Made by a program: the position numbers and the translations under genes. A stretch of DNA of 7,891 nt, from contig JAFANK010000352.1 in NCBI GenBank assembly GCA_019232725.1, positions 1 to 7,891 of the forward strand, given 5' to 3'. The notes beneath the pieces are model-generated. The model was not told where the DNA came from. It ran no database searches and saw nothing but the letters and a program-made list of their open reading frames with translations. This document shows positions 1-5,682 of the stretch, in pieces. The stretch is from Vulcanimicrobiota bacterium. Its GTDB lineage: Bacteria; Vulcanimicrobiota; Vulcanimicrobiia; Eremiobacterales; Eremiobacteraceae. The number at the start of each line of letters is the position of its first letter. The first letter of the stretch is position 1.

Positions 1-146
1 CAGACGACGTCGCACAGCGAGCGGTCGCTCACATCGAGGCGCGGCAGCGCCTCCGCAGCGCGCAGGGCGGCTTCGCGCTTGTCGCTCGGGATGACGCGGT
101 CGATGAGCGTGCCGCCGTGCGGCGGGTTGAGATGTTTGGCCGGCAC
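1..146 (-). CDS. sat: Sulfate adenylyltransferase (ATP sulfurylase), N-terminal part only
   Basis: ATP sulfurylase makes adenosine phosphosulfate (APS) and pyrophosphate from ATP and sulfate, the first step of sulfate activation in the cytoplasm. Only 48 codons lie in the window and the gene continues past the left edge. Seen: an N-terminus reading PAKHLNPPHGGTLIDRV, matching the PHGG-[KT]-L-[VI]-[ND]-R signature near the start of bacterial and archaeal-type Sat. It ends in SDRSLCDVV, which fits the conserved 'sDre.cDlE' stretch before the substrate-binding region. I chose the GTG at 146-144 because no in-frame ATG lies nearby. It falls 5 nt after the cysC stop and starts the protein just before the conserved block. 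There is no clear Shine-Dalgarno, so translational coupling to cysC is likely. The start codon is the main uncertainty; the family call rests on a short but characteristic stretch and on the adjacent cysC. Confidence 0.82.
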   Translation of the reverse strand, partial: MPAKHLNPPHGGTLIDRVIPSDKREAALRAAEALPRLDVSDRSLCDVV

Positions 147-151
147 GTGTG

Positions 152-715
152 CTACGACGCGCGCGATGCGGCCGGTTCCCGCAAGAGCGAGCGTTCGGCG
201 AGATGATCGAGCACGTGCTGCGCGCTCTCGTGCGCCGTTTCTGTGTTCGTGCGTACGTGGACGTCCGGCTGCTGCGGTGGCTCGTACGGGTCGGAGACGC
301 CGGTGAACTCTTTGATCTCACCGCGGCGTGCCTTCTCGTACATCTCGACCTTGCCGTCGCGCGTGGCGCAGATCTCGATGGGGCAGTCCGCATAGACCTC
401 GATGAAGTTGTTGTCGCCGATGAGCGAACGTACCTCAGCGCGCGTCGAACGGTAGGGCGAGATCGCCGAGCAGATCACCGCCACGCCGTTACGGGCAAGC
501 AGATGCGCGACAAAACCGATGCGCCGGATGTTCGTGTCGCGGTCCTCGCGCGAGAACCCCAGCCCCTTGGAGAGATTGGTGCGCACGACGTCACCGTCGA
601 GCGATTCGACGTTATGGCCGGCGGCGCGCAGCCGCTCTTCGAGGATGTGGGAGATCGTGGTCTTGCCAGCTCCCGACAGGCCGGTGAACCAGATGACAAA
701 GCCCTGCTGTTGCAT
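152..715 (-). CDS. cysC: Adenylylsulfate (APS) kinase
   Basis: APS kinase phosphorylates APS with ATP to give PAPS, the activated sulfate used for assimilation or sulfotransfer. The 187 residues match the usual length of a stand-alone enzyme. Seen: Walker A GLSGAGKTT at 12-20; DGDVVR at 40-45 followed by the GFSREDRDTNIRRIG APS-binding stretch at 53-67; ISPYR at 85-89 with Ser86 at the family's phosphoserine position; and the lid and substrate block KARRGEIKEFTG plus DPYEPP within 128-147. All key motifs are intact, so the enzyme should be active. The ATG at 715 is preceded by GAAGG (plus 724-728) with an 8-nt gap, which supports this start. It lies 68 nt after the LolA-like gene and directly before sat on the same strand, so sat and cysC are probably one transcript. 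It is a separate protein rather than a CysN-CysC or Sat-CysC fusion. Confidence 0.95.
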   Translation of the reverse strand: MQQQGFVIWFTGLSGAGKTTISHILEERLRAAGHNVESLDGDVVRTNLSKGLGFSREDRDTNIRRIGFVAHLLARNGVAVICSAISPYRSTRAEVRSLIGDNNFIEVYADCPIEICATRDGKVEMYEKARRGEIKEFTGVSDPYEPPQQPDVHVRTNTETAHESAQHVLDHLAERSLLREPAASRAS

Positions 716-783
716 GCATCGCGCCTTCTCGGCGACGTCGGAGGCCGCCTGTGCACAGAGGGTCAGGGCATGCGCGTCGTCTG

Positions 784-1518
784 TCAGTTATCGCACTGAT
801 GGAGCGGATCTGACGGTGTCGGCGTTGGGGTCGGTACCGGAACGTTGTAGCGAAATTGGTCGAAAGTCCCAACGCCCGTCGCCCGGATATGATGCTTGTC
901 GAAGTCCGCTTGTTGCGAAGTCACGACGTCGTAGCCGTTGACCATGGCGAAGCTCTGCGCGAGGCGGACGGTATCGGTGTTGTCGTGATACGTCCAGTTG
1001 AAGAGCGTGGGATTGCCGGATTTCTTGTCGACGGTCACGTCCATCTGCGCGACCTCGCCGCGGATCTTCGGCACCATGTGGAGCAGGTAGGCGTTCGGCT
1101 GCACTTCGAGCGTGATATTGTAGCAGTGCCGCCAGCGGCTGGCCATCCCTACCGCCCCCTCGACCTTTGTGATGCCTTGCATGTACGACGGCGTGTGCGG
1201 GAAATCGTAGACCGCGTATCCGGGGCTTGTGTAGTACAAGTGCCCGTCGAGCACGGGATGGAGAAATGGGAACGTCACCTGACGGACGTCGAGCACCGCA
1301 TGCGCTTGATACGACCGCAGACCGGCGTTGCGGTTGAGCACGAGATCGACGACGCTGTTCACATCAAGAGGGGTAACCGTGGGCCGAGCGGTGGGAGCCG
1401 TCGAGCTCGAAGTGCTGGGCTGCGCCCAACCTGCCGCAGCGATGACGACGATAAGGCAGCATGCCACAAGCGGGGCGAGCAGGCGCCGCGGCGCCCGCAG
1501 CTGATCGCGATTCCACAT
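784..1518 (-). CDS. Secreted LolA-like (outer-membrane-lipoprotein-sorting-like) protein
   Basis: This is an exported protein of 244 residues. Seen: an N-terminus with basic residues (Arg8, Arg11, Arg12), a hydrophobic core at about 13-31 and a plausible signal peptidase I site after GWA (residue 32). An LVAC lipobox-like string at 17-20 lies inside the core, so lipidation is possible but less likely because hydrophobic residues continue after the Cys. A Ser/Thr/Pro-rich linker (33-50) precedes a beta-rich body: SYQAHAVLDVRQVTFPF, then LDGHLYY, a stretch on a ligand or lipid effect, and LFNWTYHDNTDTVRLAQSF. These resemble the LolA/LolB half-barrel repeats of 'outer membrane lipoprotein-sorting' proteins. 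The C-terminus has a short Thr-Pro repeat (229-235). The function is inferred from fold only: periplasmic or surface binding of a lipid or hydrophobic ligand. The ATG at 1518 has a good Shine-Dalgarno. It is followed by cysC after 68 nt, and a functional link to sulfate activation is not evident. Confidence 0.7.
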   Translation of the reverse strand: MWNRDQLRAPRRLLAPLVACCLIVVIAAAGWAQPSTSSSTAPTARPTVTPLDVNSVVDLVLNRNAGLRSYQAHAVLDVRQVTFPFLHPVLDGHLYYTSPGYAVYDFPHTPSYMQGITKVEGAVGMASRWRHCYNITLEVQPNAYLLHMVPKIRGEVAQMDVTVDKKSGNPTLFNWTYHDNTDTVRLAQSFAMVNGYDVVTSQQADFDKHHIRATGVGTFDQFRYNVPVPTPTPTPSDPLHQCDN

Positions 1519-1524
1519 TATACT

Positions 1525-1530
1525 TCACCT
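1525..1530 (-). promoter_or_regulatory. Ribosome binding site of the LolA-like gene
   Basis: On the minus strand AGGTGA sits 6 nt before the ATG at 1518, matching the anti-Shine-Dalgarno well. It fixes the start of the exported protein and its signal peptide. Confidence 0.7.
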
Positions 1531-1710
1531 AGTCTGAACGGTCAGTCGTGTAACGCAAGGCAGGTTCGATTCGTCTCTTCGATCGACACGACGCTGCCCA
1601 GTCCCCGTGGACGGTCCGGTCGTGATGATGCAGCTCACCAAACGCCGGTTTGCGAGGAAAACCTTCCCGTACCTTTAAGAGACGGCGACCCGCAGCCAAC
1701 GCGCACCGCT

Positions 1711-1748
1711 CGTAGCCGCCGATGACCTATGAACAGGGCTTGGCTACG
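1711..1748 (+). promoter_or_regulatory. Bulged stem-loop in the leader of the anchored TIM-barrel gene
   Basis: CGTAGCC (1711-1717) pairs exactly with GGCTACG (1742-1748). The pairing continues inward as GCC (1718-1720) with GGC (1737-1739) across a 2-nt bulge (TT, 1740-1741), leaving a 16-nt loop. That gives 10 base pairs, 8 of them G-C. It ends about 54 nt before the proposed ATG at 1803. No T-run follows on either strand, so it does not look like an intrinsic terminator. A cis-acting RNA element or an mRNA-stabilising hairpin is possible. Chance pairing in GC-rich DNA cannot be excluded. Confidence 0.3.
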
Positions 1749-1802
1749 CCACGTGCGCAGCCGCGCATTTCGCGAGATCTCTGACAGGTTTTGATCTCTT
1801 CT

Positions 1803-3923
1803 ATGGCTGAGCGACGCCGGCGCGATACTCGCGGCACAAAAGCCGATCGATTTGCTGTATTGCGGCGTCGTCGCACCCACCAAAGCGCACAGTTCGAGGC
1901 ACTGGAACGCCGCCAACGCACGCAAGCGTCGCGGCTGCATGCCGCACGTGAGCGCATCGCCACGCGCGCACCACTTGGCACACACACCATCGAAACCCGT
2001 CGAGCGCAGTACGTCGAGCTCGCCCCGCCGGCACCATCGCTCACACCACCCCGCGCTGCCCTCGCCTCGCTGGCCGCTGCTTTCATCCTACCGCTGGTCA
2101 TTGCGCTGGCCACGGGCATCGTTGGGACGCATAACACGCTCACGGCCAAGCTTGAGGCCAGGCATCGAGCGTTACGCATGGCGAGCATGACGCGCACGCT
2201 TGAGAATAAGCCAAGCACTTTGGCCAGACCGGTCGCGGCGCGGCAGGCAGGCTCGCGTCCAGCGACCGCGATTGTGCAGACGATCCCGCCCGTCTCGCCG
2301 CAGCGTGCAATCGCTCCCCACGCGCGACCCGCGAACGCAGTGATAGCAGCCGCCACAAAATCTGCGAGTAATGCACGGCCGCACGCACCAGCATCGAACA
2401 TGACGCGCAAGGCGGCTGCGCCGGTGATAGCGAGCAATGCTGCGCGGCCATCAGCAGCGTCGCAACCGGCGGTCACGGCGCAAGCACCAGCGCGACCGCA
2501 TGCGGTCGCAGCGGCGCAGCGCGTTGCGTTAGCGCAAGCGCCTGGCCCCGTGCCGCGACCCAAAACTCCGTGGCGCCTGAGCGCAGACGGCACTTGGGCC
2601 GCGACCGTGCATGCCCCCAAAAACATGGCGGGCGCGCAGTTCGACACGTCAACCGGCCAGCTGATCGCACTCGAACGCTCGCCGGTGGACGGTGAAGCAG
2701 CGACGGTGACGATCGGCTGGTCGCGCCCCGTATCGGTGGACATGAGCGCGGATGGCCAGAGCCACTCGATCGATCTGCCGGCACCGGATGATTCGCTGGA
2801 TGCGTTTGCTGCGACGGCGAGCGCAGTCGGGCCGCATTTGGTCAACGTCGGATGGACGCCGCTTGCCGCGGGCTCCGCAGTCGTGGATTACAAAGTCTAC
2901 CGCACGTCTGCCGGCAGCGATCCGCAAATGGTCGCCAGTCTCGCGGCCGCCAAGCATTCCTGGTCTGATACGAACGTCAGCGCCGGCGTGAGTTACAGCT
3001 ACGACGTCGTCGCCGACACGAGCAGTGGCGCAGTGGAAGCGAACACACAATCCATCGTGCCCCCCGACGAGTTGCCTGTCGTGCCCGCGTCGGCGATCGC
3101 CGGCAAAGGCATGTTCTTGTATTTCTCGTCGATCCCAGGAGACCCACGGTACTTCGGGCGCTATCATCCGGAAGCGGTCGTGGCCGAGGCGAAGCATGCC
3201 GGCATCCACGCGATCGAGCTGCGCATGGCTCGCGGTTCGTGTGCGATGGCGCAGACTGAAGGTGCGCGTGCGTGGCTCGACCGCCTGATCGACGCAGCCG
3301 CGCATGCAGACATCAATCTTGTCGCTTGGACCGTGCCGCGCAGAGTGACCACACAAGATCTTGCGGAGACGCTCGCTGCTGCAGCCTACCGTACGCCTGC
3401 CGGCAACGGCTTCGTCGGCGTCGCGCTCGATCTGGAATCGGGCGATCGTTACATGGGCGATGGACCGAAGGCGGTGGCGGCCATGGTGCGATACATCCGC
3501 ATGGTGCGCGCCGCAGCGGGGCCGCACTACCTCATTGTCGCCACGGTCGCGTCACCGGAGATGGGCAACCATACGAACGCCGACTACCCGTATGCCAGGA
3601 TCGCAGCGTATGCAGATGTGTTGCAACCGATGGAATATTGGCATTACTTTGACCAGTCGTCGCATCACGAATATGCACGCCGTGAGGTCGCCGGCGCGTC
3701 CGCGGGAGCAGTCGCTCGCACGCGTGCGCTGGCTGGACGCGACATACCGGTGAATGTCGCCGGACAAAGCGTGGCGCTAGAAGGGACGGACTCCCCGTCC
3801 GGGCGCGAAATCGAGTGGTCCCTTGGCGGGGCGAAATCAGCCGGTGGTATCGGCGAGACGTTTTTCGATTGGGCGGGAACTGGTCCCGATGCATGGGCAG
3901 CTATCCAGGCCTTTGACTGGTAA
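1803..3923 (+). CDS. Membrane-anchored protein with fibronectin-III-like and glycoside-hydrolase-like TIM-barrel domains
   Basis: A 706-residue probable type II membrane protein. Seen in order: an Arg-rich cytoplasmic head (1-84, about 19 Arg); one hydrophobic helix at about 85-107; a low-complexity Ala/Pro-rich stalk (about 135-255); a small beta-rich segment (256-330); a fibronectin-III-like domain (about 332-415, with VDYKVYR and a SYSYDVV strand); and a C-terminal domain (about 436-706). That last domain has TIM-barrel-like strand ends: GMFLYFSS, IHAIELRM, INLVAWTVP, GVALDLE, YLIVATVAS, VLQPMEYWHY and IPVNVAGQ. Asp543/Glu545 in the ALDLE strand and Glu611 in QPMEYW are candidate acids, reminiscent of the D-x-E of GH25- or DUF4015-type hydrolases. 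The substrate is unknown; a cell-envelope polysaccharide or peptidoglycan is a guess. A TTG at 1791 is a possible earlier start, but the ATG at 1803 is preferred; neither has a well-spaced Shine-Dalgarno. The regulator gene follows after 20 nt. Confidence 0.7.
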   Translation: MAERRRRDTRGTKADRFAVLRRRRTHQSAQFEALERRQRTQASRLHAARERIATRAPLGTHTIETRRAQYVELAPPAPSLTPPRAALASLAAAFILPLVIALATGIVGTHNTLTAKLEARHRALRMASMTRTLENKPSTLARPVAARQAGSRPATAIVQTIPPVSPQRAIAPHARPANAVIAAATKSASNARPHAPASNMTRKAAAPVIASNAARPSAASQPAVTAQAPARPHAVAAAQRVALAQAPGPVPRPKTPWRLSADGTWAATVHAPKNMAGAQFDTSTGQLIALERSPVDGEAATVTIGWSRPVSVDMSADGQSHSIDLPAPDDSLDAFAATASAVGPHLVNVGWTPLAAGSAVVDYKVYRTSAGSDPQMVASLAAAKHSWSDTNVSAGVSYSYDVVADTSSGAVEANTQSIVPPDELPVVPASAIAGKGMFLYFSSIPGDPRYFGRYHPEAVVAEAKHAGIHAIELRMARGSCAMAQTEGARAWLDRLIDAAAHADINLVAWTVPRRVTTQDLAETLAAAAYRTPAGNGFVGVALDLESGDRYMGDGPKAVAAMVRYIRMVRAAAGPHYLIVATVASPEMGNHTNADYPYARIAAYADVLQPMEYWHYFDQSSHHEYARREVAGASAGAVARTRALAGRDIPVNVAGQSVALEGTDSPSGREIEWSLGGAKSAGGIGETFFDWAGTGPDAWAAIQAFDW

Positions 3924-3943
3924 GCCGAGAAGCACGGACGGCC

Positions 3944-4900
3944 ATGTCCGATGCTACGGCGACGCAACCGGTCGAGCGCGTGGACTTGCGCGAACTCCCG
4001 TCGTGGGAACGTCACGACAGGGTGCTAGCATCATTTGACCGCCTGACGCCCGGGCAAGCTGTCGAATTCACGAACGACTACGAACCCAAAGCGCTGCGCA
4101 CGCATCTCGAGGCGGAGCGCGAAGGCATCGTGCTGTTCGACGTGCGCAATCTTGGCGATGGCCGTTGGCTCATCCGCCTCACGCGGCTCCCGGATCCGTC
4201 GATGCAGGGCGATACGCCGCGCATCGCATTTCTGCGCCAGGTCCGCATGTTCCGCAATGCCCCGATCGATCTCTTACGCGAGATCGACCGCGCCGCCAAA
4301 GAGCGCAATTATCATGACCGCATGGTGATCGTCGCCGAGGGGACGAATTGGCCGACGCTCGGTCTCGTGCGGCGCGGCGTGGTCGAGGTCACGCGAGCGG
4401 CAGACGAAGGCCGCGAGATCGTGCTCTACGACGTCTCGCCCTACAGCATGTTCAATGAAGCGTCAGTCTTTGATGAAGGCACAGCTGAGGCCACGGTCAT
4501 CGCTCGCGGCGAAGTGGAGATCATCGAATTGCCGTCGCAATTCGTGCGCGGTCTCGTGCAACGCAGCCCTGAGATCGCGCTCGGCATGGGCCGTTTTTTT
4601 GCGCAGCGCCAACGCCGGCTTGGCGGCGCCGCCGGCAATCTCGCGTTCGGGCGCGTGCTCACCCGCATCGCACGTGTGCTCATGGACTACGCCTCGCACA
4701 AGGCGGGGATGGCACCCGGAGAAGCAGGCGTCGAGCGCATCACGCAGTCCGATCTCGCCGCGCGCGTCGGCACGGTGCGCGACATGGGCAGCCGTGCGCT
4801 GTCGCATTTAGAAGATATGGGAGCGCTCGAGCTGCGTCGAGGCCGCGTCGTCAAGCTCGACCGCGCCAAGCTCGAAGAGATCGTCCGCACCGGCCGCTAG
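3944..4900 (+). CDS. Crp/Fnr-family transcription regulator with an N-terminal DUF2249 domain
   Basis: A 318-residue protein, about 80-100 residues longer than a normal Crp/Fnr regulator. Seen: residues 12-82 form a DUF2249 domain (VDLRELPSWERHDRVLASF, then LTPGQAVEFTNDYEPKALR and the W-x-I-R-L end). Residues about 93-220 form a cyclic-nucleotide-binding-type beta-roll with LGLVRRGVVEVTR and a degenerate phosphate-binding cassette (SMFNEASVFDEG, then GTAEATVIA). This cassette lacks the Arg that contacts cyclic-nucleotide phosphate in Crp. A long dimerisation helix (about 207-252) leads to a winged helix-turn-helix (ITQSDLAARVGTVRDMGSRALSHLEDMG, 266-293). I see no cysteine anywhere, so Fnr-type iron-sulfur sensing is unlikely. 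Known: DUF2249 often accompanies hemerythrin-like domains and nitrogen-oxide or redox genes, and its function is not established. Inference: the extra domain supplies the signal. The gene starts 20 nt after the TIM-barrel gene and ends 9 nt from the convergent rhomboid-like gene. Confidence 0.88.
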   Translation: MSDATATQPVERVDLRELPSWERHDRVLASFDRLTPGQAVEFTNDYEPKALRTHLEAEREGIVLFDVRNLGDGRWLIRLTRLPDPSMQGDTPRIAFLRQVRMFRNAPIDLLREIDRAAKERNYHDRMVIVAEGTNWPTLGLVRRGVVEVTRAADEGREIVLYDVSPYSMFNEASVFDEGTAEATVIARGEVEIIELPSQFVRGLVQRSPEIALGMGRFFAQRQRRLGGAAGNLAFGRVLTRIARVLMDYASHKAGMAPGEAGVERITQSDLAARVGTVRDMGSRALSHLEDMGALELRRGRVVKLDRAKLEEIVRTGR

Positions 4901-4909
4901 CCGTCGCGC

Positions 4910-5668
4910 CTATTTCTTATTATCTTTGAAGAGGTCTTCAGGGCGCTCGACGCGCGAGACGCGGCGCTGCCATTCGCGCCAGCGGCGCTTTTGCCGCCAA
5001 CGCTCCATGCGTTCGCGCATGCTCGGCGCGCTGCGGCCGAACAGGGATCCGAACGAGATGCGTGAGGCGGTGAAATAGTACGCGAACAGCGATGTGATGC
5101 CGACGCTGGCGACGGCCGTGGCCGGGCTGCCGTATATCCCCGTCATGCCGAAGATCTGCCAGGCGATAGAGAACACTGCCAGCCAGCGTGCTTGGATCGG
5201 GATGAACATGGAGAAGAGCACGGTCGCTCTCGGATCGAGCGTCGCGAACGCCACGACCATCGCGGCGAACGTTGCGAGCATGCTGTAGAAGACGGGCGGT
5301 TCGATGTGCAGGATGGGGACGAGCGCCATCGCCGACAGCCCGGCGACGATGCCGCAGGCGAAGAAGAAGAACAAAAAGCGCCCCGAGCCCCACGCTCGCT
5401 CCAACGAACCGCCGAAGAAGAAAAGCACGAGCGCGTCAGCTAAAAAGCCGAAGAAGCTCGTGCCGTGAGCGAACTGGTACGTGAATGGTTGCCAGTACAA
5501 GAACGAGCCGAACCAGTTGGGCGTCAAGGGCCACCACAAAAGCCCCGTGACCACGCCGTGCATGAGCCAATCCATCAAGAACACGATGGCCATGATGGCG
5601 AGCAGCACGTAGACTGCAGGCGTCTCGCCGCGAGCCGTGTACGAGGGCGTGGACCAGCGAGGACGCAT
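4910..5668 (-). CDS. Rhomboid-fold membrane protein, probably catalytically inactive
   Basis: A 252-residue integral membrane protein with about six hydrophobic helices (roughly 19-38, 68-87, 97-118, 126-144, 148-176, 183-199) and a basic cytoplasmic tail (213-252). The rhomboid framework is clear: QPFTYQFAHGTSFFGF, then FFFGGSLERAWGSGRFLFFF, matching the 'lt..F.Hgs' and 'fG..lE...Gs.rfl' signatures. Active rhomboids need a Gly-x-Ser-Gly serine in helix 4 and a His in helix 6, plus His and Asn in helix 2. Here the helix-4 position reads EPPVFYSML with no GxSG. The helix-6 position reads ATAVASVGIT with Ser188 where His is expected, and helix 2 has Gly and Asp in place of His and Asn. It is therefore called a pseudo-rhomboid by my by-eye alignment. 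The ATG at 5668 has AAGG (plus 5676-5679) with a 7-nt gap. It starts 14 nt after the M20 peptidase stop and is probably co-transcribed with it. Confidence 0.78.
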   Translation of the reverse strand: MRPRWSTPSYTARGETPAVYVLLAIMAIVFLMDWLMHGVVTGLLWWPLTPNWFGSFLYWQPFTYQFAHGTSFFGFLADALVLFFFGGSLERAWGSGRFLFFFFACGIVAGLSAMALVPILHIEPPVFYSMLATFAAMVVAFATLDPRATVLFSMFIPIQARWLAVFSIAWQIFGMTGIYGSPATAVASVGITSLFAYYFTASRISFGSLFGRSAPSMRERMERWRQKRRWREWQRRVSRVERPEDLFKDNKK

Positions 5669-5682
5669 GGACTAGCCTTGGC

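Larger units (their letters stand above)
1519..1802. other. Divergent intergenic region between the LolA-like gene and the anchored TIM-barrel gene
   Basis: This 284-nt gap must hold promoters for both flanking genes. I find no convincing sigma-70 pair for either. For the plus strand the best candidate is TTGCGA, an 18-nt spacer and TTTAAG near 1650-1680, with imperfect hexamers. Structure seen: a nested inverted repeat GTCGTG (1545-1550) with CACGAC (1587-1592), enclosing TCGAT (1566-1570) with ATCGA (1582-1586), and a stronger bulged stem-loop at 1711-1748 listed separately. No complete open reading frame here looks like a gene, and I recognise no known riboswitch consensus. Confidence 0.5.

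Noticed and set aside
149..799. 216-codon plus-strand open frame opposite cysC
   Set aside because: It is antisense to a gene with a full set of APS kinase motifs; its Arg/Val/Asp-rich composition is a GC-driven shadow.
856..1725. 289-codon plus-strand open frame opposite the LolA-like gene and the intergenic region
   Set aside because: No domain, signal or Shine-Dalgarno; the opposite strand has a signal peptide, a good Shine-Dalgarno and a recognisable fold.
1545..1748. Possible c-di-GMP (GEMM) or other known riboswitch
   Set aside because: The AACGCAAGGC and GGTTTGCGAGG strings faintly recall GEMM elements, but the conserved core and order are missing on both strands.
1727..2845. 372-codon minus-strand open frame opposite the barrel gene
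   Set aside because: Low-complexity Ala/Arg/Cys-rich product mirroring the Ala/Pro-rich stalk; not a credible protein.
2649..3527. 292-codon minus-strand open frame
   Set aside because: Arg/His-rich shadow of the beta and barrel domains encoded on the plus strand.
4901..4909. Bidirectional terminator between the convergent regulator and rhomboid-like genes
   Set aside because: Only 9 nt lie between the stops and no hairpin with a T-run is visible.
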